A stretch of 64,000 nucleotides of DNA from Echinarachnius parma. Taxonomy: Eukaryota > Echinodermata > Echinoidea > Clypeasteroida > Echinarachniidae. The translations under genes and the position numbers were made by a program. The stretch covers positions 162,501 to 226,500 of the forward strand of contig JBAMJV010001834.1 in the NCBI GenBank assembly GCA_037951105.1, in the 5' to 3' direction. The notes below the pieces were generated by a model, which had not been told where the DNA came from, did not search any database, and saw nothing but the letters and a program-made list of their open reading frames with translations. Below are positions 9,965 through 22,900 of the stretch, in pieces. Each line of letters starts with the position of its first letter. Position 1 is the stretch's first letter.

Positions 9965-10690
9965 AATGCGAGCGAGCGGAGCGAGTTTGAACATTGTAGC
10001 AATTTAACATCGGAAATTGCCATTTGTTTCAATATTATTGTATGGGTATGTTCGTGTTATGTGTAATGATATTGCGTTTTGAAGGGTAATATATAAACAC
10101 CCGAGGTTGTAGAATATTATATATATACGAATGCGAGCGGAGCGAGCTTGAAAATTGTAGCAATTTAACATCGGAAATTGCCATTTGTTTCAATATTATT
10201 GTACGGGTATGTTCGTGTTATGTGTTATGATATTGCGTTTTGAAGGGTAATATATAAACACCAGAGGTTGTAGAATGATATATATATACGAATGCGAGCG
10301 GAGCGATTGTTAGCAATTGTTAGCAATTGTTAGCAATGTTAGCAATTTTACATCGGAAAATTTCCATTTGTTTCAATATTATTGTATGGGTATATTCGTC
10401 TATGACTTGTGATGTGGCGTTATATAAAACACCTGAGGTTAAGAAATATATATAAATTATGCGGCGGCGAGCGGAGCGAGCTTAACAATTTTAACAATTT
10501 AACATCAAAAATTGCCATTTGTTTCAATATTATTGTATGAGTATATTCGTGTTATGTGTTGTGATATTGCGTTTTGAAGGGTAATATATAAACACCCGAG
10601 GTTGTAGAATATTATATACCAATGCGAGCGAAGCGAGCTTTAACATTTTACATCGGAAAATTGCCATTTGTTTAAATATTATTGAACCCC
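9965..10690. repeat. ~165-bp tandem satellite, 4.5 units
   Basis: Units start with AATGCGAGCGGAGCGAG at about 9965, 10130, 10291, 10454 and 10621, a period of 161-167 bp. Each contains CATCGGAAATTGCCATTTG, TATTGCGTTTTGAAGGGTAA and ATATATAAACACC. The last unit is cut at about 10690. The period is close to nucleosome repeat size. Confidence 0.9.
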
Positions 10691-12120
10691 CCAAACCCCC
10701 TGGGTACGCCTATGGTCTCGACCATCTTAACCGGCTTACACGAATCTCAGCCTGTGGTCTCGGCCTCGAACATTTTTGGCAGGTGATCTCGGTCCCGTTT
10801 TTGTCAATTACGCACCTCCCCGTGAAAAATCCTCGCTACGGGCCTGTATGCCCATCTGTGATCTTCTTGATAATATAGTGAAGTGCATACAACCGGATGC
10901 ATCAGAGTACTGCGCACCACTTTGTCATTCCTTTCTTTCATGTACACACATTAAAGATATTAAAAGAATCGAAAACGTGCATGTATAGTTATTTTGGGAC
11001 TTAATTATAAATCACATTACCATGCTTTAGAATTTTGCAATTTAGCATCATTGACAGGACGTAGAGAGAAACTTTGTATGGTTTTGGGCTATTGGTTTAG
11101 AAAAGCACGAACTCTGTTCTTCATGGTTACCATGGTTACCAGTCAGGTGGTTACCAAACCAATGATTTTTAAATCTTAATCTACGCAATGTCCATACATG
11201 CTCTCATTTTAATTGTAAAACTGATACATTTAAGAACAGTGCAGTACCCTAATTTGTTAGCATTTTGAATGGCTTTCCTTGCTGCCATTACTCAAAGTAC
11301 CGTATTCCATTCATTAATGCCATTAATACGAATTAAATGTATTTGTCGTGCGTACTTGAGATTAATGTCAATCGTTTTTTTTCTGACGAGTAAAATACCT
11401 AAAATCACTATAAACAACAATGTTTACAGTAGGTAATGTTCGTATTATTATTATATTCAATTTAAAAATAATATTATATTCAAAGATAATTTTGAAATCT
11501 AAACATAAATATATGCGAGTATTGAATTTTATCAACTCCTAAATTTGGAGTACTTGTTTTTGTAACAAAAAGTGGACGTGATAGAGCCCGATAATCAGAT
11601 ATAGTAATAATTCGAACGGCACGTTATACTGTAACACAATTGTATCCATATATGATGTATAATTATTGCCCCAAATAATATTACAATAAATCATACTATT
11701 TTACAACATTAACACAATATTCGATGGGGAAAACACGTTTCAATACAAATTCAAATAAATTGTATTAAATTGTTACACAGACCGTTGTTCTCGAATGCAA
11801 TTATATCTAGTCTTTTGTTTGTGTTTTACATTACTTTATTTCATATTTATGATAATTTCTTAATACCTCAATTCATCTACATTGAATATAACTTCGCTAG
11901 AAATCAAGTGGATATTTACATAATATACATGTTATTGTTTTGAGAAATAAAGTATGGTGCATTTATATAGGAACGAAGCAGCTGAGCAGATCTAATTATA
12001 TCAGTATTGTTACAAGAGACGACCATGGCACTCAGATTTTGAAGGGATCAGTAATAGTAAGTGAAAATACCAGTGTTTGGCTAGATTCCCTTAACATAAT
12101 TATGTTTAACCACTGTTGAA
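10691..12120. other. No gene recognised
   Basis: 10715-10850 carries pieces of the GAGACCGAGACC repeat. The frames at 10776-10988 and 10994-11179 have no recognised domain or splice context. The rest is AT-rich. Confidence 0.5.
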
Positions 12121-12282
12121 AAGGGCTAGTTCAGTTTTGGTATAGAGGGCGCTGCACGAAATATTTTGTTTGTGAGTTAATGAAAAACTGAGTGTAAGAT
12201 ATGAAAGAGCATACAATTTTAATGGCAGAATAAACTTTATTTGATCAAAATCGGTTCAGAAACGGCTGAAATATCTGCCTGA
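12121..12282 (+). mobile_element. MITE family A, left-end fragment
   Basis: GGGCTAGTTCAGTTTTGGTA through CGGTTCAGAAACGGCTGAAA, then the match stops. No TTAA at the left end. Confidence 0.7.
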
Positions 12283-13260
12283 GTTATAATAGTTTTAAAC
12301 ATGTATTATAAACAAAGTTATAACAAATATATTGTTGTTACGACGCGGCAATTTAAACACTATAATAGCCGCCATCTTATACTAGGATACTTGAAAAATT
12401 TGGATATTGTGTTTAAATGATTCCCTGGTACCTGGAAACATATAGTTTGACATTAAATTCAACTCTCAAACACGTCTAGTAGCAAAGTAATGATAAATTG
12501 GCCGTTTGGGATCTTAATATATTGGCCCTCATCTTGGACTGGGATATTTCTGCAACTCGAAATGTTTGGATTATCATTTTGAAGGTTTGCTTGTACCTGA
12601 AAACACTTAATCAGCTTTCCAGCCGTATGGAAGAAAATTGAAGTTGGCGGCCATTTTGGACGCCTTTTTGGATTATATCAAATGTACAAAGGGGATTTCA
12701 GGGGACTTTTAGTATGTTATTTTGCACATTTTATTGGACCTATCCTGCAAATATCAGCTTGTTCCAAAATTGTCTGGGTTTGGGCAAAAGATGTAATGAG
12801 CTTTGGCCATATAATGTTATGAGCTCTTGGACTATTTGACAAATCAAACCGAATCTCATCATTCAATATCCAAACAACGAGGTACAAGATAGATCCGGAA
12901 GCTCCATATGATTTGTGTTGAGTTTGAAAAAAGTTAATGGCTTATTTTTATCCGAAGGTCATTGGTAATAACAAGTTACTGTTTTTTCCTTCACAGTAAT
13001 CTATGCCACACCTTTCAGATAATCACACAGCTGACCTCCAGACGTTAGCTGAATTAGTAGATTAAAAATAAGTAGGGCCTAATACACTATTTTATTTATT
13101 TTTAAATTTTTGGTTGGTACTATAATTATAGCGACACAAATATATAGGAAATTCACGTCCGTTGACCTCGAAAAATGTATTTAAATGCAATTAATTAATG
13201 ACCATTAGGCCTACTTTATACCGTACACCGTCTGTAAAGTGGCTCTTCACACACTAGCAA
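12283..13260. other. Spacer, possibly an old repeat
   Basis: No ORF or splice-supported exon. Loosely repeated phrases (GCCGCCATCTTATACTAGGAT, CTCATCTTGGACTGGGATAT, GTACCTG(G)AAAACA) suggest an ancient tandem or dispersed element. Confidence 0.4.
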
Positions 13261-13698
13261 TTAAAGGGGACCATCAGGCAAAGGACAACACATTATTGTA
13301 TGTGTTGGTACCGTTTTGTGATATCAAATAGATACCCAACATTTTGCAAAGGGTTGTGTAATTCATAAACAAAGCAATTAATTTCCACCACTTACGGAAC
13401 CACTGCTATTTCCTGGTTCCATACGGGCCAAGCATTTGCGAGTGCGCCAATGCTTTCACGCGTACGTCAATAGATTCCAGGATGATTCATTCGCTCTGCA
13501 CAGTGCGCTCTGGCTGTGCACGCATATAGTCTACGCAATTCAGACCGCATGAACGCATGGTTGAGAATGGTGATGCGTTTTCCAATTATATATTTTTTTC
13601 TGAAAACATATTTTTGTGAACTTGTTGAAGGAATGGAATACTAACGATGGTACCTTTCTATAATAAGAATATTATTTTTGGGTGGTGGTACCCTTTAA
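13261..13698. mobile_element. TTAA-flanked MITE (ACCA ends)
   Basis: 438 bp from TTAAAGGGGACCATCAGG to GGTGGTGGTACCCTTTAA. The ends are imperfect inverted repeats with TTAA at both borders; the interior is unrelated to family A. Confidence 0.6.
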
Positions 13699-14760
13699 TT
13701 TATACGTTTTACATATTATTTTGTTAAATGGATTATTCATCTCGTTTATTTACACGCAATTAAGCCTAGCCATTTTCCTCAAATACTCGTGAAAGCGCGC
13801 TGGTAAGCCAAGACTAGCTCGCGTGTATTGATTTACACGCAATTCTAGCCGTTTTCTCAATAAAAATCGAGTGTGGTGTATCTACGCCTAGATGACTCTT
13901 CATAGTCTCATTGTCGTGGTCGTAGTCCGCATCTAATTAATGGTCATCAGGGCTTGCCCATTAGCCACCTGAAATTTAATTTCGCCACTAGAAACAAGCT
14001 AGAAACTCTGTATTGGCCACTAACAAAATTTGGATCTATATACAACACACAAGTCTATGGTGTGAATATATTGGCTGCGTAATTTTGGCCACCTGAAAAA
14101 AAGAGTAATGGGAGGGCCTTGTTTGCCCTTCGACTTATCTTAGCTAGATCGATGTTGCACCTTCACCGAAATGTGAAAATTTGCACTTATGATTATAGGC
14201 GCTCCCAATGTGCCAACGGTTTGCACCTATATAGGGTGTTCACAGTGTGTTCACACTTCACAGTGTGATGTCACTGTTTAAAGCACCAATTCACATAGTT
14301 TACACAGTATATTCAAACTATGCACGTGTATTCACAATGTGGCACATTGTGTTCTTTTCGGTCGGTTAACTTAAATTCAATTCAAGAAAGGATTTTTTTT
14401 TAAATGACGTTCTCGCAAGCTGAATATCACAATCATCGTTACAAAATAAAATACAGCCATGTACATGACATATACATCATAACATCAATCATATCAAAAC
14501 TAAATATATCCAACATACTACATACAACATCATACAATATATATCATACAACATGCGAGTTTCTATTATGAGTAATATACTTATTCAAGATGCGAACAAA
14601 ATTGGGAATCGAACGGTTCTTCAATCTGTTAGTTCACAATTAAATGTATAATGAGTATTTCTTGAGCTAATATAGGTGCACAAAACAATTCAATTACATT
14701 GTATTACTTTACGTGTCATCTGTTTTTTCTCGTTTATGCAACAAGACTCATGTTCCGAAG
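13699..14760. other. Upstream region of the F5/8C gene
   Basis: No gene seen. Direct repeat of TTTACACGCAATT(A/C) at about 13750 and 13831. A cluster of TTCACA/TGTGAA steps lies at 14225-14350. This could include the promoter of the exon at 14761, but no TATA box is convincing. Confidence 0.4.
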
Positions 14761-14803
14761 ATGATCGTGTTACTATTTTTACTCGCCATGACTTGCTCGG
14801 GAG
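14761..14803 (+). CDS. Alternative first coding exon (signal peptide)
   Basis: An ATG opens a 14-residue hydrophobic leader, MIVLLFLLAMTCSG, that stops exactly at a strong donor, GGGAG/GTAAGA, in phase 1. Phase 1 is what the exon at 17451 needs, so direct splicing would give a ~555-residue secreted protein. It therefore competes with the exon at 16783 as the true start. I cannot decide between them from sequence: both are signal-peptide-like, and this one has the better donor. Confidence 0.5.
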
Positions 14804-14894
14804 GTAAGAATTTATTTATTGAACAACATTTTTTAAATTTTGTTTTTTTAGCACTTCAGTCCTGATGCTTAAATCTACCAAGTTATCTATCAAG

Positions 14895-14991
14895 CTATCT
14901 ATCTATCTATTTATCTATCTATATATCTATCTATCTATCTATCTAACTATCTAACTATCTATCTATCTATCTATATATCTATCTATCTATA

Positions 14992-15046
<55 letters not shown>

Positions 15047-15047
15047 G
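14895..15047. repeat. (ATCT)n microsatellite
   Basis: About 150 bp of ATCT repeats with a few ATAT and AACT variants. Confidence 0.95.
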
Positions 15048-15338
15048 TACACGTCTAGTCATCTATCTATCATTTTCTCTCGAGCGAAACCTCTCACTTA
15101 AAATATATAATATAAATAATTAGCATAATAATGCAAAATTAACTAATTGGCTTTTCTGCAATATTGAATTATAGTTAGCGAGGTGGTATAGCAATGACCC
15201 TTGGCCAAAGCGATAGATGAGAGTAATTGTCCTTGTTATAACATCAATGTAATGGATTGACTATTTCATTTACAAATTGGCTTGTTATTTCATTAAACTA
15301 ATCAGCTTTAAATTTTCTAAAAAATGTTATTCTTTTAT

Positions 15339-15505
15339 AGGGATAGTTGAGTATTGGTATGGCACTTCACACAATATTTTTTTGTGTGAGATGATGAAAA
15401 ATTGACTGTCAAAATTGAAAGAATATGCAATTTTAATGACAGAATAAACTTTATTTGATCTAAATCGGTTCAGAAACGGCTGAAATATCCATAAACATAT
15501 TTGTA
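15339..15505 (+). mobile_element. MITE family A, left-end fragment
   Basis: AGGGATAGTTGAGTATTGGT through GGCTGAAATATCCATAAACA, ending beside MITE B (15523). Confidence 0.7.
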
Positions 15506-15522
15506 TTTAAAAAAACATATAA

Positions 15523-15908
15523 TATAGGTTTTCCCGCTCAATTTTGCACTTTTTTCAATCGAATTCGCGCGTTGCCGCGTAATCGTTGGTATCGGTCTTC
15601 TAAATTCCGAATAAGTGCATGCGAATTCATGCATACGCACACGCTTTCGTGAATAGACACAGAAGTTCATTTATGGGCATTCGAATTCGCGAATGTGCAG
15701 CCAACTGTCAACGGCCTTTCGCGAATTCGAATGACCATTGATGAAAAGGTATGCACTTTGTGCAAATTCACTTGCTCCTACGTGATTTTGAACGACTATT
15801 TACGAATTCGAATGCTGCTTTGGTACGGCGATCGCAAATCGCGCGAATTCGTTTGCTCCTATTATCAATTCGATTGACACAATCGCGAAATTGAGCGGGA
15901 AAACCTAT
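15523..15908. mobile_element. MITE family B, copy 2
   Basis: 386 bp. Left end TATAGGTTTTCCCGCTCAAT; right end ATTGAGCGGGAAAACCTATA is a near-perfect inverse. The interior holds many (G)CGAATTCG(C) steps, as if built from short degenerate repeats. The small frames inside are not genes. Confidence 0.85.
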
Positions 15909-16400
15909 ATTAATCATGCCTGATACAAAAAAAAAAAAAAGAGAACATTTGTAGACTATGTAATATTTCTGAATTGTTTTAATTCAGTGGACTATAATCT
16001 TCACTGATCATATCTCAGTATCGCCTATGCACCAGTTGGATAACTATATGAAGTAATTACGGTAGTTGGTTATTTCATATCGCAAAAAATTAAATGCCTA
16101 GCCCAGTTAATTTACAATCACTTATGAAAAATACAAAATACAGCACAAGGCCAACAAAATAATCGGCATTGTCAATGATGAATTATAAATGGCACATAAT
16201 GAAATTGGCGATCATCGCCGGTGTACTTCCGGACCTTTTTTTTCAATCCACTTATGAAAATATTTAATCCATTAATTGAAAGTTAGCTTGATCTACGTCA
16301 GACGACCATACCAAACAAACCTGTATTGTTTCAACAAGCTATCTTTTTCTTTTTCTTCAATATGATTAAAAGTCATACCATCCATGCAAATAATTTTACT

Positions 16401-16640
16401 TAAGGGGATATTCGAGTGAATAATCAATTAATTTATCCGATCGGACTTTTTCCAGATTTTACAAAAGAGGTTTAAACAAGTTGTTGATGATGTACTTATT
16501 TGAAATATAATGAATGTTTTTTTGTTTGAAATCCGGTAAATCTTTTATTTGTACATGTATTTCGTCTTTTGTCCTCTTCAGCGCATAGGGACATGTTTAA
16601 ACACTATGTGTTATGCGCTATATACAAATTGTTTATTATT
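16401..16640. repeat. Decayed MITE A and TATATAGCGC remnants
   Basis: 16401-16500 keeps TTAAGGGGATATTCGAGT and AGGTTTAAACAAGTTGTTGATG from family A with most of the middle lost. 16590-16635 (TATGCGCTATATACAAA) looks like an inverted fragment of the TATATAGCGC repeat. Confidence 0.4.
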
Positions 16641-16677
16641 ATAATCATGTGCCAGATGTCGTGATTGCCTTGCAGTG

Positions 16678-16687
16678 CCTATTTAAA
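16678..16687 (+). promoter_or_regulatory. Possible TATA box
   Basis: TATTTAAAGC lies about 100 bp before the ATG at 16783. Position and sequence fit a TATA element, but no transcript data support it. Confidence 0.3.
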
Positions 16688-16782
16688 GCTACATATCATA
16701 GCATTTCACGAAGAGGATATTGGGTCGTATAGGCCAAAGTGACGGCTTTCTCTATCAAAGTGTTGCCAATGCTTAAAGGGCA

Positions 16783-16960
16783 ATGCAACTCAAGAATAGA
16801 GTTTATCCTACTTTATACATCGTAATATGCCTGTTTATTACATGTAACATTACTCCGACTCAGATTTCTGCTTTGGAAGAAATATGTGAAAACTCTATCG
16901 GGTATACCACTATTCACGCGAACACTGGTGGCCGACATTATTATGTTTGTGTGGACTACG
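16783..16960 (+). CDS. Exon 1: signal peptide and N-terminal module
   Basis: ATG follows a possible TATA box by about 100 bp. It encodes a Lys/Arg-containing start, a hydrophobic stretch (TLYIVICLFITC) and then an extracellular-looking segment with EICENSIGYTTIHA and HYYVCVDY. The donor TACG/GTCAAT is weak but in the phase (1) needed by exon 2. Stops soon follow the donor. If the leader at 14761 is used instead, this exon is skipped. Confidence 0.5.
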
Positions 16961-19900
16961 GTCAATGATATGCACTAATGCATTTCAATGGCACCAATTA
17001 AAACCGTTGTCTGAGTACTTGTAGATGCTTTGAAATCAGTGAAAAGCTTTTTGTTCGGCCCTAAGCACAAACGTCAGAGTTTGCAAAGCATGTCGGGTAA
17101 TTACAAGAACATGGCCGCTCCCATCATCTTTGCCGCCGTAAGAATTAGTAAAATGTGGGTATGTTCACGTAAGAATTTCATGGGATCCAGGAGGCCAAAA
17201 TTGCCAAGTTATATATAAAATCAAATGTTTGTTCACCCTCTTAACGATAATAATGACCGAAATTCACAGTTTTATTGCCCTTTAATGGCATGCATGATTT
17301 AAAGAACCCATGCCCTATAAACTTGCCTAAGGCATCAGTTGTTCTAGTCATGCATGTAAAGTCGTGGGTACGCTTTGGTAGAAGGAGTGAAATGGTAATG
17401 CGTTTCGGAACGGTGTGAACGGGACATACTCATTTGACCTTTTCTCACAGTTACAGAAGCTAATTACAACGGTGATGACGAGTTTTGTCCTGGAGTGATG
17501 TCATGTCCATCTAAGACGTCATCCAATGGTGACATCATTCAGTACATACCCAAACCCATGGCACGAGACTTAGACGTCATCACCAGCCGTTTATTCGGAA
17601 CAGAAGTAGAGCAATTTATTTGTGTACCGCCAGGTATTTATCCTATTGTTTATTTATTTTCCAATCTATCATGCATGAACCATTTCATATTAAAAGTTAA
17701 AGGGATAGTTGAGTTTTGTTAGAGAGGGCGCTACACAAAATAATTTTTTGTGAGATAATGAAAAACTGAGTGTCAAATTTGAAAGAGCATAATATTTTAA
17801 TGACAGAATAAACTTTATTTGATCAAAATCGGTTCAGAAATGGCTGAAACATCCATAAACATAACCATTTCTAATAAATGTGGGGCCCCACAATTATTAG
17901 AGAATTTTGAACCAGCCGTTAACAAATTCTTAAAAATGCTTCCTCTTTTAAAAAAATTACAAAAGAGGTTTAAAATAGTTGTTGATTATGTCTCTATCGA
18001 ATCGTTATTGCAACAAAACCTCACATGCACAATATTTTATTTAAAATAGATGAATCCAATGAGTTTTGAGAGAGTGCCCTTTTGAGTTTTAATGGCTCTT
18101 TATGAATGATAACAGGCTTTTTACTGAGTCATTTGTAATGTTTTATTCTTTTCGAGCATGGTGGAGTTATAGCTATCATGTTTTTAATGTGATGGTGCAG
18201 GTTTGTGTTACTAAACTTCAGTTTGACCAAAACTGTACTCTCTTTACCACAACTCAACTATCCCTTTAACATATGTTTTGGTCTAAAAAGTGGCAAAATA
18301 CAGACATCTTTCTGATTATGGAAATTAAACATTAATAGTGTCTCACTATTTATCGCCTGTTTTGATATGTATGTATGAACATTTATAATTCATCTTGAAA
18401 TGTATAACTGAATTCGTGTATGATAATATGCATGGTCATGATGGTCGTACATGTATCTCTATCCGTTAACACCCATTGTAAAGTACATGTATTACATTTG
18501 TTTGTATCTATAACATGTACAATCTTAACTCTAATAGTTGAACACATGTTCCATTGAGTAAAATAAAAACATAATTAGATATAGTACTCGGATAGTAGTA
18601 ATACCAACGGATACTAATAATTATGACTGTGGTGTTGTAATACTGTGAAGTATTATACAGCTGAATGTTTTTTCATGCAATTTTCTTTTTTAAGCTTGTT
18701 CTTTTGGCCCGTGCCTGCATGGGTCCACATGTGATGAGACGGACGAGGGATTCCACTGCTCTTGCCCGGACGGCTACCTTGGAGATCGGTGTGAACACGG
18801 TGAGAGAAGTTAAAATGAAATATCTAATATTGAAAATAGTTTTAATCGATTCGGCATAGTGCGGCCCTATCTTTAAACATGTCGTATAGAGAAGAGATTT
18901 TTAGAGCCTTTTGATTATGCTGAATTGCCGCTGTTGGTCAAGAAAAGGTTGATCAGGTGACTGAATTTAAATATCTAGGGCTTCTAATTGATTGTTCTTT
19001 GCGTTGGAAAAGGCACATTGATATGATATGTAATAAGATATCACGAACGATAGGTTACATTAGAAGAATTAAATATTTTTTACCTCGAAACATATTGATA
19101 TTATTGTATAATACGTTGATCTTGCCACACATAGATAATTATAATGTGATATGGGGTCTTAGTGCATCTTATAATATATTGAAATTGCAAAGACTACAAA
19201 ATCGTTATGCTAGACTTGTTTTACAGGCTCATTTTTTAACCCCTCATACTGTGATGCTATCTGAATTAAAATGGCAATCAATTCATCAACGAATATATTA
19301 TCAAATTGCCGTATATATGTTTAAAATTCAAAATAGTTTTATGCCTGAGTATTTGAAAAGTGTTGTAATACCAAAGCAAATTGTATATAATACTAGATAT
19401 AATGCACATTCAACTCTATTTGTAAAAACTCCACGAACTGATTATTATAAACGATCCTTGCATTTCACTGGTTCATCTGTTTGGAATAGACTACCTCCCA
19501 ATTTAACAACAATAAATTCTTTATGCTCATTCAAAAAGCAACTCAAAATTCTCAGCTTTTCTGACGAAATTCAATTTGTTTTCTCTTAATCTGATTTTAT
19601 ATATTTAATGTGCAATATTCTATTTCTTGTTAGTTTTAATGTATATATTTTTTTTTTTTTGTACTTACATGTAACTTGCTTTATTCGTAATTTCACTCTA
19701 TATTTATGTTGTTTGTAAATTGTTGTTGTTGTTGTTTTTTTTTGTGTACAGAACTCTGTTTTTATATGTAACTTATATCTTATTCATGTTTTACCCATGT
19801 CATGATTGTATGTTTTTACTGTATACAGGGCCCCTTGGTAGAGCAGTACTCGATACTGAAAGGGCTACCCTGTTTAAATAAATGGGAAATAAATAAATAA

Positions 19901-22900
19901 ATAATACAAAACATTTTCAAGGTTATTAGGCGTTGGAATGCAGAGGGAGATTTGCACATTCATAACTAGGCTACTGTTTGCAGATCCAATGACACTGTAC
20001 CAGTGTGCATTTCGCACCAGGCGCAAGGCATCTGGAAGGTGGCACCGACTGTGTTAATGAATTACCAATCTGAACCCCTTTCAAAAGTGAGCCATCTTTA
20101 CTGAGATGAAGAATGTACGAACGATAAGATATAGTGTGAACCCTACTAAAATATAGCAACAGAGTTCTTTTCGGCTTTTGGTTTTTGCTGGCCTGGAAAG
20201 TTGAGAGGATAATGAATTTTTGTTTAACATGATGTTTGCTTCTTCAACTCAGCCAGGACTGGTCCCGAAACAAAACTGGAGCTATTGCAAATGCATGTAT
20301 ACAAGAATCAGGTAATATTGAGGCATTGAATAGACTAAAAGAACCTGTATGCGTTTAAAAAAAGGTACACGAAATAATGTTTTTACTGCATTTTTATAGA
20401 ATTCGAAATAATTCCGCTTCTTCTCATTTTCTATTTTGGATGGTTTTATTTGTATTCACTGCTTCGATATTTCAATCATCACATAACATCATGATTGTCA
20501 TCAATCCCATTATCATCACCTTCATTATATTCACTGTCATCATCATCATCATAATCATCATAATCATCATGCTCGAAATCATCCGGTTTAAATTCATCGT
20601 TACCATTATTTTGCTCATCACCACCACCACCCATCACTAGCACTACGACATGCATCATCATCTTATTCATCATGATGATCACTATCATCACCATCATCAT
20701 CTTCATCCTCATCATGCTCATCATCCTCATTGTCCTCCTCCTCCTCATCATAATTATCCTTCTCCTCCTCCTCCTCATCATCATCATACGTATCATCATC
20801 ATTATCATCATCATCAACATAATGCTCATCATCCCCACCGTGTACCTCCTCGATCCCCATCATCTTTATCCTTCTCCTCATCCTTCTTCTCATCATCATT
20901 ATCATCATCATCATTCATCCTCACCATCCTCCTCCATTTTCGTCATGATCATCATCCCCATCATCGTCACCATTAGCCCAAATCCATCACTATTAGGGAC
21001 ATCTATCTTGTCTTTTCCATATTTCCCTTGTAATGTTTCTTTATATCAAATGTATGTTTACAGATGCGTTCATCCACGCCTTGCAGGTCCAGACGGATGC
21101 ATCACAAAGAGGCCTGGTTTCATTCTCCTCCCGATCATACCCAGTGTCCTATAACCTTGCCATCACAGCAGGATGGACACCGATCATCTCCAGACTTGTG
21201 TGCAAACATGCAGGCTTTACGGGTGCGTATGAAGTTCGTAAAATGTGTGTAGGCTTTGTACTCTCTTGAATTATCGTATACAAATTACCGTGGGACCAAT
21301 ATTTCATCTTCTTATATACATGTATATCGATGAATATTCTAAAATTTTACTTTAGATTTTTCCATCTTACATTATTTTCAGCATTTTCCACTAATGTTTG
21401 TCCCTGTGACATTTTTCCACTGACAATTTTCTCTGTGACATTTCTTTCTCGAACATTTGTAATTCTCCTGACATCTTTATTCCATTGACGTTTTTTCGTC
21501 TGACATTTTACCACTGTCATTTCCCCCTGTCATTTGCAACTTTTTCCTTCTGAATTGTTTTCCTCTGACATTTTTCTCCGCTAGCATTTTTTCCAAGGAC
21601 GTTTTTGCCTCTGACATACTTTCCTCAGACATCTGTTTCCATAACATTTTACCTCTGACTTTTAGGACTCTAAATTTTGTATATCTGACATGTTTTTTGA
21701 TGACCTTTGTTCTACCGACATTTTAACCTGTGACATTTTCTTCTTTTTTTCCTTTTCCTTTCTGACATTTCCCCATCTGAAATGGTTACCACTGATATTC
21801 TACCATTGACAATTGCCCTCTGACATCTTTTTTCTAGCATTTTTACCTCTGAAAAGTTTGTTGCTCAATTTTTTTCCACTGAAATGTGTTTACTGACATT
21901 TTTACCTCTGGCAAGTTTCCCCTTTAATATTTGTCCACCGAAATCTTTGCCTCTGACATTTACTGACATGTTTTCCTGTGACACTTGTTAACCTCTGACA
22001 TTTGCACCTGATATCCTTTCACAGGTGTGTACGCTACATACAATGAGGGGCCCCTCGCGGCGTTGCCCAACTACGTGAACAGCACCACGGCGAGGATTGT
22101 CTGTCCGTCAAACGCAACCAACATCACCGAGTGTTGGCATGGTAACCGCACAACTGATGTAGAAGCATACCTTGCCAAGGTTGCGTGTTGTCCAGGTGAG
22201 CATTTGCTTTTTGTTTCCGCGTGTCATGCATGGTCGGATTCGTTTTCAAAATTATCAAACATTCACGAACGTTTTCAAGTTATTTACATTCAGTGGAATT
22301 TGTCTCACGAAGCAATTTAACTGCAATTATTTGCAGACAGTTATAAATATTCATCATTATTATGATGTACCTTTCGATCCCCCCAAATTACATGTTTGTA
22401 GCGCCGGGAGAAAGATGTGTTCCACAAGGAAGAGCACTGGGTATGGAGACGGGCAGCATCCCCGATTCTGCGCTTTCAGCCTCAAGTGCAGGGTCAACCC
22501 AGATCGATGCCCTGAAAGCTCGATTTAACGCATTAGCTGCCTGGAAGCCGTTAGGCAGGTTGGTGGATCTTGTTGCTTAAAGGGACGTAGTAACATTGTC
22601 CAAATCCTCAAAATTAAATTTTAATTCTAGCGGTTCCCTCATACATTGTTGTATTCGTATTAACAATAAAATCAGGGGACAGGTTTCGGTTTTTCAAATT
22701 TCCCTTTCGTTACAAAGATATGTACGATCGAAGTATTCAGATAAGTAAAACTCCCCCGGAGTTTTTCTTATCGTGTACAAAGTGAGTGCAGTGAGTTAGT
22801 GAATATCACTTTGCACTTTCGCTCATTACTTGGCCATGCAATGTCCATTTGACTTGAAGTTTTCACACAATACCCTGTGGACATATGAGATAACAACAAT

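Noticed and set aside
20479..21154. His-, Met-, Asp- and Ile-rich frames
   Set aside because: TCA microsatellite; only the part from 21064 is coding, as SRCR exon 4.
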